Below are positions 1 to 5,961 of a stretch of 7,401 bases of DNA, one piece after another. Source of the stretch: Nitriliruptoraceae bacterium (GTDB lineage: Bacteria; Actinomycetota; Nitriliruptoria; Nitriliruptorales; Nitriliruptoraceae); NCBI GenBank assembly GCA_007120565.1, contig SKNK01000444.1, positions 1 through 7,401 on the forward strand, written 5' to 3'. Under the pieces are notes generated by a model. The model saw only the letters and a list, made by a program, of their open reading frames with translations. It was not told the origin of the DNA and ran no database searches. Positions within the stretch are counted from its first letter, which is position 1; the number at the start of each line of letters is the position of its first letter. The position numbers were made by a program, and so were the translations under genes.

Positions 1-260
1 TGGTTGCCGAGGAACTGGTGGACGATGCTGTCGCCCGGCAGGCGCCGACCGAGGTTGCGATCCCCGGCGTAGTGGTCGATGCGATCGTGGTAGCGCCCGG
101 GGTGGCCCATCCTGATGGCGTGCCTGGCCGCTATCCGCGGGACGTCGAGGACTACGAGGCGTACACCCGAGCCGCACGGACCGAGGAAGGCTTCGACGGC
201 TGGTTGCGGGCGCTGCTCTCCTCGACGCCCAACGAGCCACCGTCAGGGGCCGCGACATGA
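1..260 (+). CDS. CoA-transferase family I, alpha subunit (IpdA/GctA-like), 3' end only
   Basis: Only the C-terminal ~85 residues are in the window; the reading frame is open from base 3 and ends in TGA at 258-260, so the gene starts upstream of the window. The visible part contains the segment VVVDAIVVAPGVAHPDGVPG followed by YPRDVEDYEAY, which resembles the C-terminal end of alpha subunits of family I CoA-transferases (glutaconate CoA-transferase A, IpdA). The match is by recognition, not alignment. The stop overlaps the start of the next gene by four bases (ATGA), and that gene is the matching beta subunit, which strongly supports the call. Together they would form a cytoplasmic alpha/beta enzyme acting on acyl-CoA thioesters. 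Whether it transfers CoA or hydrolyses a ring C-C bond, as mycobacterial IpdAB does, cannot be told from this fragment. An internal GTG at 18 is not the real start. Confidence 0.8.
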   Translation, partial: VAEELVDDAVARQAPTEVAIPGVVVDAIVVAPGVAHPDGVPGRYPRDVEDYEAYTRAARTEEGFDGWLRALLSSTPNEPPSGAAT

Positions 261-1006
261 CCTATGAACAGCTGCTCCGGCTGCTCGCGGCGGCGTCGCG
301 GGAGTTCGTCGCGGATGCCTGGGTGTTCACCGGGTTCCACCTCCCGGTGCTCGCGATGGCTACGGCTCGCCGCCGAGGTACCGCCGACTTCGCCGCGGTG
401 TACGAGGCTGGTGCCGCCGTGACCGAAGACCATCCCACCGTGGCGACCAGCACCACGGACTACGCCGCCTACGACGGTGCCGCCAGCTGGGTCGGCGACA
501 GCGCGACGGCGTTGCTCGCCCTGTCTCGTCGCTACGACCGTGTCCTGCTGGACGCCACCAATGTCGATGTTCGGGGCCGGATCAACGCGACCGCGATCGG
601 ACCCTACGCCCATCCCACCGTCCGCCTCGCTGGTGGAGGAGGAGCTGCCGACGCCGCTGCGGCGGCGAAGGAGGTCGTGCTGTTGCACGGCCGTCCGGAT
701 GCGGCCCGACTGGTGAGGCGAGTGGAGAACGTCACGGCCTGTCCGACCGGTGTCGTGCGGCTGATCGCGCCCTGGGGACTGCTCGACCTGGGGGAGGAAC
801 CTCGGGTCACGTCCTGGCTTGCCCCACCGTCCGATGAGCTCCGTGCGAGTCTCACGGACCGTGGCGTGGACGCGACCACGTACGACGGATCCCCACCCGA
901 GGCCGAAGACCTGACTGCGGCTGCTGATGTGATCGTCGATGCGGCCGCTCGCGGCTACGTCGTCGCGCGTCGTGCACTCGACACGATCGAGGAGCTTGAA
1001 GGATGA
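257..1006 (+). CDS. CoA-transferase family I, beta subunit (IpdB/GctB-like)
   Basis: 249 residues, the usual size for beta subunits of family I CoA-transferases. The ATG at 257 overlaps the stop of the alpha subunit (ATGA) and follows an AGGGG ribosome-binding stretch. Family hallmarks are visible: NVD at residues 102-104 followed by a G-x-x-N element (107-110), IGP at 114-116, and the glycine-rich RLAGGGGAAD at 123-132. A glutamate, E50 in AVYEAGA, sits where active CoA-transferases carry the catalytic 'ENG'-type glutamate that forms the glutamyl-CoA intermediate (GctB Glu54 is the known example). From memory, mycobacterial IpdB lacks it at this position. This leaves open whether the pair is a true CoA-transferase or an IpdAB-like hydrolase. 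It is the second gene of a coupled operon with two acyl-CoA dehydrogenase subunits, so a role in CoA-thioester catabolism is likely. Family confidence is high; substrate is unknown. Confidence 0.82.
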   Translation: MTYEQLLRLLAAASREFVADAWVFTGFHLPVLAMATARRRGTADFAAVYEAGAAVTEDHPTVATSTTDYAAYDGAASWVGDSATALLALSRRYDRVLLDATNVDVRGRINATAIGPYAHPTVRLAGGGGAADAAAAAKEVVLLHGRPDAARLVRRVENVTACPTGVVRLIAPWGLLDLGEEPRVTSWLAPPSDELRASLTDRGVDATTYDGSPPEAEDLTAAADVIVDAAARGYVVARRALDTIEELEG

Positions 1007-2127
1007 GCCAGATACGGCAGGAGTCCCCCGAACAACTCGCCCAGCTGCGCACGCAGGTGCGGGCCTTGATCGACGGGTGGCGTGATCGCTTCACGCCGCG
1101 TGCCGATGCTTGGCTACGGGGCTACGACCGCGGGTTCTCCCAAGCGCTGGGTGAGGCTGGGATGCTGGGCATCACGTGGCCCGAAGAGGTCGGTGGTGGG
1201 GGGCGCTCGAACCGTGCACGGCTCGTCGTGACCGAGGAGCTGTTGCGTGCGGGAGCGCCCGTGGCTGCGCACTGGATCGCTGACCGGCAGATCGGTCCAG
1301 CGATCCTGCGTGAAGGGACACCAGAGCTACGGCAGGAGTTCCTCCCTCGCATCGCTGCGGGAGATGCAACGTTCTGCCTCTGCATGAGCGAGACCGAAGC
1401 GGGCTCTGACCTGGCTGCGGTACGTACTCGCGCCGTCCGTGATGGGGATGATTGGCGCATCACCGGAACGAAGATCTGGACCAGCCAGGCGCACCGCAGC
1501 GAGTACGCGTACGTGCTCGCCCGCACGGACGCCAGCGGACCCAAGCACGAGGGACTGACCGAGTTCATCCTCGACATGGGATCGGATGGCGTTGAGGTTC
1601 GTCCGATCATCGACCTCCAGGGTGAGCATCACTTCAACGAGGTCGTGTTCGACGACGTGCTCGTCCCAGGTCGCTGGGTCATCGGTGAGGTGGGAGGCGG
1701 GTGGACCCAGGTGACCGAGCAGCTCGCGTTCGAGCGGGGTGGGGCGGAGCGTGTCCTCTCGACCTACCTCGTCCTGGAGGAGTTGGTCAAGGTGGCTGGA
1801 CGGGACGGACGCGACCTCGAGGCGGTCGGTCGGCTCATCGCTCGTCTGCTGTCCCTCCGTCAGATGCTCTGGTCGATCGCGTCGGCCATGGACGCGGGCG
1901 ACGCTCCGATCCGGCAAGCGGCGATCGTCAAGCGTCTGGGAACGACCTTCGAGCAGGAGCTGGCGGAGACGGCGAGATACCTCCTCGGAACGGTTCCGAC
2001 GCCGCTGGCGACCTCGGTCAGCGGACTGCTGGGCGACGCGCTCCTGGCCTCCCCAGGGTTCGGTATCCGAGGGGGTACCACGGAGATACTCGGCACGATC
2101 ATCGCCCGTGAGGAGTTGCCGGCATGA
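1003..2127 (+). CDS. Acyl-CoA dehydrogenase, catalytic (alpha-type) FadE subunit
   Basis: 374 residues, normal length for a FAD-dependent acyl-CoA dehydrogenase, which oxidises an acyl-CoA to the alpha,beta-enoyl-CoA. The ATG overlaps the previous stop (ATGA) behind a GAGGAG/GAAGG ribosome-binding region. In order: N-terminal helical domain with GITWPEEVGGGG (about 56-67); beta-domain flavin/substrate motif CLCMSETEAGSD (125-136) and WRITGTKIWTSQ (151-162); then the C-terminal helical domain. E244 in LAFERGG aligns by motif with the helix-G catalytic base of isovaleryl-CoA dehydrogenase (Glu254, LDLER). The position of the MCAD-type base (Glu376) is glycine (IRGGTTEI, G357). The C-terminal domain lacks the usual R-E-Q-F-G FAD-binding motif and the Q-L-H-G-x-x-G motif, which are instead in the next gene. 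This fits an alpha2beta2 enzyme like the mycobacterial ChsE complexes or the FadE31/FadE32 type. Substrate is inferred only as a CoA thioester, possibly steroid-derived. Confidence 0.9.
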   Translation: MSQIRQESPEQLAQLRTQVRALIDGWRDRFTPRADAWLRGYDRGFSQALGEAGMLGITWPEEVGGGGRSNRARLVVTEELLRAGAPVAAHWIADRQIGPAILREGTPELRQEFLPRIAAGDATFCLCMSETEAGSDLAAVRTRAVRDGDDWRITGTKIWTSQAHRSEYAYVLARTDASGPKHEGLTEFILDMGSDGVEVRPIIDLQGEHHFNEVVFDDVLVPGRWVIGEVGGGWTQVTEQLAFERGGAERVLSTYLVLEELVKVAGRDGRDLEAVGRLIARLLSLRQMLWSIASAMDAGDAPIRQAAIVKRLGTTFEQELAETARYLLGTVPTPLATSVSGLLGDALLASPGFGIRGGTTEILGTIIAREELPA

Positions 2128-3164
2128 GGTTGGACGGATCGCGAGAGATGCTCGATGGGGTCGTGGCGGATGTCCTCACTGGGGTCGATGACCTGGAAGA
2201 CCCACACGTTGTGCCTCCGGCGTGGGCCACCGTCGTTGAACTCGACTGGCCGCTCGTTGGCATCCCCGAGGGGTTCGGCGGTGCCGGTGGCACGGTCGCC
2301 GATGTCGTTGCGCTCACCGAGGCGGTCGCCCGACAAGCGGCAAGCGTCCCTCTCCACGAGACCCAGCTTGCACGGTCGCTCGTGGGCATGGCCGCCGTGG
2401 ATCTCCCGGCGTCGGCGGTCATCATCCCCGTCGATGGGCGAGCCCTGACGATCACCGCTGGTGACGGGACCCGTGTCGACGGCGAGGTCACAGGCGTCGG
2501 CTGGGCTTCCATCGCAGACCACCTCGTCGTTGGGATCGACGATCAGCTCCTGTGGCTTCCGGCCGACACCGCCGGCGTCCAGATCGAGCCCGGTGTCGAC
2601 GTGGCGAACGAGCCCTTCGACACGGTCACGTTCTCGTCCGCGCAAGCCCAGGTGGTCGGTGACCGTCGTGCCGTGGAGGCGCTCCGCAACGGCGCCGCTC
2701 TCGGCAGGGCGGCAGGGTTGGTGGGTGCGGCCCAGGGTGCAGCCAAGCTCACTATCGAGCATGTTGCTGCGCGGGAGCAGTTCGGGCGGCCCCTGGCGAA
2801 GTTCCAACTGGTCCGCGCCGGTATCGCCGACATGGCCGCCGAACTGGAGCTGGCGCGAGGGGCGCTGAGCGATGCCGTCGATGCGCACCTCGACGACCGT
2901 GACATGGAGCTGCGCACCGGCGTGGCCTTGAGTTCCGCAGCGCGTACCGCCACGCTGGTCCTGAGGACGTCACACCAGCTGCACGGAGCGATCGGCGTGA
3001 CGCGCGAGCACGCTCTGCATCGGTTCACGCGTCGCCTGTGGGCCTGGCGTGACCGCGCAGGTTCACAGCGGTCGTGGGAAGGTCGTCTCGGAGAGCTCGC
3101 CGCGAACGGCGGACCCGACGAGGTCTGGCGCTGGTTCACGTCGACCGGCGACGGGGCGGCTTGA
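2124..3164 (+). CDS. Acyl-CoA dehydrogenase, partner (beta-type) FadE subunit
   Basis: 346 residues; ATG overlaps the preceding stop (ATGA) behind GAGGAG, so it is translationally coupled to the catalytic subunit. The N-terminal and middle parts are degenerate: there is a GIPEGFGGAGG element (46-56), but the beta-domain M-T/S-E-x-x-A-G-S-D and G-x-K-x-W motifs are absent. The C-terminal domain is well conserved, with AREQFGRPLAKFQ (216-228) carrying the FAD-contacting Arg/Gln, and QLHGAIGVTREHALHRFTRR (285-304), the Q-L-H-G-x-x-G segment that lines the flavin across the dimer interface. No glutamate is seen at either catalytic-base position: the helix-G region reads LGRAAGLVG and the MCAD Glu376 region reads WRDRAGSQ. 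It is therefore predicted to be catalytically silent alone and to complete the FAD site of its partner in a heterotetramer, as known for mycobacterial ChsE1-E2 and ChsE4-E5. It is the last gene of the operon. Confidence 0.85.
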   Translation: MRLDGSREMLDGVVADVLTGVDDLEDPHVVPPAWATVVELDWPLVGIPEGFGGAGGTVADVVALTEAVARQAASVPLHETQLARSLVGMAAVDLPASAVIIPVDGRALTITAGDGTRVDGEVTGVGWASIADHLVVGIDDQLLWLPADTAGVQIEPGVDVANEPFDTVTFSSAQAQVVGDRRAVEALRNGAALGRAAGLVGAAQGAAKLTIEHVAAREQFGRPLAKFQLVRAGIADMAAELELARGALSDAVDAHLDDRDMELRTGVALSSAARTATLVLRTSHQLHGAIGVTREHALHRFTRRLWAWRDRAGSQRSWEGRLGELAANGGPDEVWRWFTSTGDGAA

Positions 3165-3232
3165 CGGTGTGCCCTGGTGACGACCCTCGCGCGGGGCGGC
3201 ACGTCGCAGGAGCTAGGTGGTTGCGGCCTGGG

Positions 3233-4261
3233 TCAGGCATGGGAGGCCTCGACGACGGCGGTCAGCACCTCCGGGTCCGTGGTGCGCAGCACCAGTTCGG
3301 TGACCCGACTCTCGCGCCACGCGGCGATCCGTTCGGCGATCCGTTCGGCCGGCCCCACCAGAGCGAGTTCGTCGATGAGATCGTCGGGGATGGCGGCTCT
3401 GGCCTCAGCCCTTCGGCCGTCGAGGTAGAGGTCTTGCACCGTATCGGCGACCTCCTCCCAGCCGTAGCGACGGATCAGGTCGGCGTAGAAGTTGCGCCCG
3501 CGCGGGCCCATACCTCCGATGTACAGCGCCAACCACGGACGCACCTCGTCGCGTGCGGCGGTGATATCGGCATCGAGCGCGACCGGCACGCTCGCCACGA
3601 TCTCAACCGCGGACGGATCACGACCCGCGGCTGCGGCCCCGTGGTCCAGCTCGTCGGTGAGGATGTGTTCGCGACTGGGCGCGTACAGGTGAGGCAGCCA
3701 GCCGTCGGCCAGCTCTCCGACGAGCCGCAGGTTCTTCGGGCCCATCGCTGCGAGGAGGATGGGCAGGTTCGCTCGGAGGGGCTGGACCATCGCTCGGAGG
3801 GGCTTCCCGAGTCCCTTGCTGTCGGGGCCGTCGTAGGGGATCCGGTAGTGCTCGCCGTGGTGCTCGAGGGCCTCCTCGCGGGCGAGGATCGCGCGCACGA
3901 TCGAGACGAACTCGCGGGTCCGGCCCAGCGGCTTGCCGTAGGGCACGCCGTGCCACCCCTCGACGACCTGGGGCCCGGAGACACCCAAACCGAGGGCGAA
4001 CCGGCCCTCGGTGAGGTGATCCAGACTGATCGCGGACATCGCGGTCATGGCAGGGGTGCGGCCGGGCATCTGCAGCACGGCGCTCCCGAGTCGGATCCGG
4101 GAGGTGCGAGCTCCCAGGTAGGCCAGCACCGACACCGCGTCCGTGCCGTACGCCTCGGCGACCCAGACGCTGTCGACACCGACCGCCTCGGCTCGGTCGA
4201 CCAGTGCGTTCAGGTCACCGACACGATCCGCGGCGTACCCGACGTTGAGTCCCAGCTGGAT
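3233..4261 (-). CDS. LLM-class F420-dependent oxidoreductase (Rv3520c-like), apparent ATC start
   Basis: A 342-residue TIM-barrel protein of the luciferase-like monooxygenase superfamily, predicted to use reduced or oxidised F420 for hydride transfer; its substrate is unknown. Motifs include AEAYGTDA (35-42), the very characteristic GLGVSGPQVVEGWHG (91-105), AMGPKNLRLVGELADGWLP (172-190) and LALYIGGMG (244-252). It resembles mycobacterial Rv3520c, from the cholesterol-catabolic region. Start choice is unusual. The first canonical start is GTG at 4135, but the 42 codons before it encode the expected first strand and helix (IQLGLNVGYAADR, then LVDRAEAVGVDSVWVAEAYG), so starting there would delete barrel strand 1. 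Going upstream, no ATG, GTG or TTG occurs before the in-frame TAG at 4292-4294. ATC at 4259-4261 aligns with the usual Met and lies behind GGAGGAAGG. Its stop faces the preceding operon's stop with 68 bp between. It is divergent from the acyl-CoA synthetase. The family is secure; the start is an inference. Confidence 0.85.
   Translation of the reverse strand: MQLGLNVGYAADRVGDLNALVDRAEAVGVDSVWVAEAYGTDAVSVLAYLGARTSRIRLGSAVLQMPGRTPAMTAMSAISLDHLTEGRFALGLGVSGPQVVEGWHGVPYGKPLGRTREFVSIVRAILAREEALEHHGEHYRIPYDGPDSKGLGKPLRAMVQPLRANLPILLAAMGPKNLRLVGELADGWLPHLYAPSREHILTDELDHGAAAAGRDPSAVEIVASVPVALDADITAARDEVRPWLALYIGGMGPRGRNFYADLIRRYGWEEVADTVQDLYLDGRRAEARAAIPDDLIDELALVGPAERIAERIAAWRESRVTELVLRTTDPEVLTAVVEASHA
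3323..3349. repeat. Short in-frame tandem repeat within the F420 oxidoreductase
   Basis: The 12-bp unit GGCGATCCGTTC occurs twice back to back (3323-3334, 3335-3346) followed by GGC. On the minus strand it encodes AERIAERIA (about residues 305-313) in a C-terminal helix. It is a four-codon duplication that keeps the frame and could be slippage-prone. Confidence 0.6.
3770..3804. repeat. 14-bp direct repeat within the F420 oxidoreductase
   Basis: CGCTCGGAGGGGCT occurs at 3770-3783 and again at 3791-3804, a 21-bp period, so it stays in frame. It encodes the two PLRA segments in KPLRAMVQPLRAN (153-165). It probably reflects codon convergence or a small duplication, and nothing suggests a separate function. 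Confidence 0.5.
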
Positions 4262-4268
4262 CGCGTCG

Positions 4269-4277
4269 CCTTCCTCC
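4269..4277 (-). promoter_or_regulatory. Strong ribosome binding site for the F420 oxidoreductase
   Basis: On the minus strand this reads GGAGGAAGG. Its last base lies 7 nt, and the GGAGG core 11 nt, before the ATC codon at 4261. It is the best Shine-Dalgarno match in the divergent spacer, and it is not followed at a proper distance by any ATG, GTG or TTG. It decides the proposed start of the oxidoreductase. Confidence 0.6.
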
Positions 4278-4296
4278 GGTGGCCCTTGACCCTACT

Positions 4297-4320
4297 GGTC
4301 GGTGCAACGACGGACCGATC
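4297..4320. promoter_or_regulatory. Imperfect inverted repeat in the divergent spacer, possible operator
   Basis: GGTCGGT (4297-4303) and ACCGATC (4314-4320) form 7-bp arms with one mismatch, separated by 10 bp. They lie in the 116-bp spacer between the divergently transcribed F420 oxidoreductase and acyl-CoA synthetase. The spacer must hold the promoters of both genes, so a dyad here could be a shared operator for a TetR-type or similar dimeric regulator. A TTGACC hexamer at 4286-4291 resembles a plus-strand -35 box, but no convincing -10 follows; on the minus strand TAGGGT (4293-4298) fits TANNNT. No KstR- or KstR2-like consensus was seen. Such short dyads arise by chance in GC-rich DNA, so this is weak. 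Confidence 0.25.
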
Positions 4321-4364
4321 TCCGCGAGCGTGCGGTCCTGCTCGGATCCGACCTCAACACCGAG

Positions 4365-4369
4365 AGGAG
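4365..4369 (+). promoter_or_regulatory. Ribosome binding site deciding the acyl-CoA synthetase start
   Basis: AGGAG within CGAGAGGAGAG, 8 nt before the ATG at 4378. It favours that ATG over the in-frame GTG at 4279, which would add 33 residues with no family resemblance. Confidence 0.8.
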
Positions 4370-4377
4370 AGTGCCTG

Positions 4378-5961
4378 ATGGTCCCCAACCAGGTCCCCCT
4401 GAGCCCTCTGTCCTTCCTCGATCGAGCGGCTGAGGTGTTCCCGACCAAGATCGCGGCGCACCGTCCGGCGGCGGAGCCCGTCACCTACGCGGACCTGTGG
4501 GATCGCGCCCTGCGGTTGGCAGCTGCGCTCACGGCCCTTGGTGTCGGCAAGGGAGATCGCGTCGCGGTCCTGGCACCCAACGATGTCGAGCTGCTCGAGG
4601 CGCACTACGGGATCCCCGCAGCTGGCGCCGCCATCGTGGCACTGAACGTCCGGCTAGCTCCCCAGGAGTACGAGCACATCCTGCGGCACGCGGGCTGTCG
4701 GGTGCTCATCGTCGATCGCTCGTTGCGCGAGCAGGTCGAGGGCGTGGGCGACCATGTCGAGGAACTGGAGACGATCGTGGAGATCGGCTCGGGGCAGGGC
4801 TCGGCCGCCGAGACCGACTACGACGACTGGTTGGCCCGAACCTCTCCCACGCGGGCGAGGCTCGGGCTGCCGGACCATGAGGACGACCCGATCGCGGTCA
4901 ACTACACCTCAGGTACGACCGGGAGCCCGAAGGGAGTCGTCTACACCCACCGAGGTGCGTACCTCAACGCGATGGGGCAGGCTCTGCAGTTCGGACTGTC
5001 ACCTGGCTCGGTGTACCTGTGGACGCTGCCGATGTTCCACTGCAACGGCTGGTGCTACACGTGGGCGGTGACCGCCGTCGGCGGGACCCACGTGTGTGCC
5101 CGTTCCTTCGACGCATCAGCTGCTCTCGAGGACATCGAGCGGTTCGGGGTTACGCACCTGTGTGGCGCCCCGATCGTGCTGAGCTCGTTGGCTGAGGCCG
5201 GCGTCGATCAGGCGCAGCCCTTCACCCACGAGGTTCGTGCGGCAACGGGCGGTGCGCCGCCGTCACCGGCGGTGCTCGCCCGCATGAAGACCCTCGGGGT
5301 CGAGGTGGTGCACCTGTACGGGCTCACGGAAACCTACGGCCCCTCACTGGTGTGCGAGGTGCAGCCGGCCTGGGATGCCCTCGACGACGAACAGCTCGCG
5401 GAGAAGCAGTCGCGTCAGGGGGTCCGCACGATCAACGTGCAGGACGTCAGGGTCGTTGATGGGTCCCTCGAGGATGTACCGAGTGATGGTGAGGTCGTCG
5501 GGGAGATCGTCGTGAGGTCCAACACCGTGATGGCGGGGTACCTCGATGACCCCGAGGCGACCGCGGCCGCGTTCCACGGTGGCTGGTTCCGCACGGGAGA
5601 CCTCGCGGTCCGTCATCCGGATGGCTACGTCGAGATCCGTGATCGCGCGAAGGACATCATCATCAGCGGCGGGGAGAACGTCTCATCGATCGAGGTCGAG
5701 AACGTCATCGCCGAGCACCCGGATGTCCTCGAGGTCGCCGTCGTGGCTGCTTCCCACGCCAAGTGGGGAGAGGTGCCCGTGGCCTACGTCACCCTGCGAG
5801 GAGGCTCGCAGTTGACCGAGGACGAGGTGATCGCTCATGTTCGGAAGCGCCTAGCGGGCTTCAAGACCCCGAAAGCGGTGGTGTTCGGTGATCTGCCGCG
5901 GACGTCGACCGGCAAGATCCGGAAAAACGAGCTCCGCGATCTGACGACTCCCCTGACCTAG
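4378..5961 (+). CDS. Acyl-CoA synthetase (AMP-forming, ANL superfamily)
   Basis: 527 residues. It activates a carboxylic acid with ATP to an acyl-adenylate and then an acyl-CoA, in the cytoplasm. All core motifs are intact: the P-loop YTSGTTGSPKG (176-186), the YGLTET adenine/acyl-AMP motif (314-319), GWFRTGD (402-408) with the ribose-binding Asp408, the hinge IRDRAKD (420-426), ISGGENVSSIEVE after it, and the adenylation lysine K513 in PRTSTGKIRK. The segments VVYTHRGAYLNAMG and LPMFHCNGWCYTW are typical of the medium/long-chain group that includes Thermus long-chain synthetase, plant AAE-type and DmdB-like enzymes. It does not resemble mycobacterial FadD3, the dedicated ligase of the steroid C/D-ring pathway. 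The start is ATG 4378 with a good ribosome binding site. It is divergent from the F420 oxidoreductase. Its stop TAG shares four bases with the stop of the convergent hydrolase. Acyl chain specificity cannot be read from the sequence. Confidence 0.93.
   Translation: MVPNQVPLSPLSFLDRAAEVFPTKIAAHRPAAEPVTYADLWDRALRLAAALTALGVGKGDRVAVLAPNDVELLEAHYGIPAAGAAIVALNVRLAPQEYEHILRHAGCRVLIVDRSLREQVEGVGDHVEELETIVEIGSGQGSAAETDYDDWLARTSPTRARLGLPDHEDDPIAVNYTSGTTGSPKGVVYTHRGAYLNAMGQALQFGLSPGSVYLWTLPMFHCNGWCYTWAVTAVGGTHVCARSFDASAALEDIERFGVTHLCGAPIVLSSLAEAGVDQAQPFTHEVRAATGGAPPSPAVLARMKTLGVEVVHLYGLTETYGPSLVCEVQPAWDALDDEQLAEKQSRQGVRTINVQDVRVVDGSLEDVPSDGEVVGEIVVRSNTVMAGYLDDPEATAAAFHGGWFRTGDLAVRHPDGYVEIRDRAKDIIISGGENVSSIEVENVIAEHPDVLEVAVVAASHAKWGEVPVAYVTLRGGSQLTEDEVIAHVRKRLAGFKTPKAVVFGDLPRTSTGKIRKNELRDLTTPLT

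Noticed and set aside
1860..2888. 342-codon minus-strand open frame across the two dehydrogenase genes
   Set aside because: It lies antisense to two well-supported FadE genes and its translation shows no family motif; long antisense frames are expected at this base composition.
3165..3232. Bidirectional terminator in the 68-bp convergent gap
   Set aside because: Only a short imperfect CCCTCGCGCGGGG-type stem is visible, with wobble pairing and no T-run; it is too weak to call.
4279..4377. Upstream GTG start at 4279 for the acyl-CoA synthetase
   Set aside because: The 33 extra residues do not resemble the family N-terminus, the GTG overlaps the ribosome-binding region of the divergent gene, and ATG 4378 has a well-spaced AGGAG.
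3074..4378. 434-codon plus-strand open frame opposite the F420 oxidoreductase
   Set aside because: It is a shadow of the GC-rich minus-strand gene: low-complexity R/G/D/H-rich product, no recognisable domain, and it overlaps the end of the dehydrogenase gene. The opposite strand has clear family motifs.
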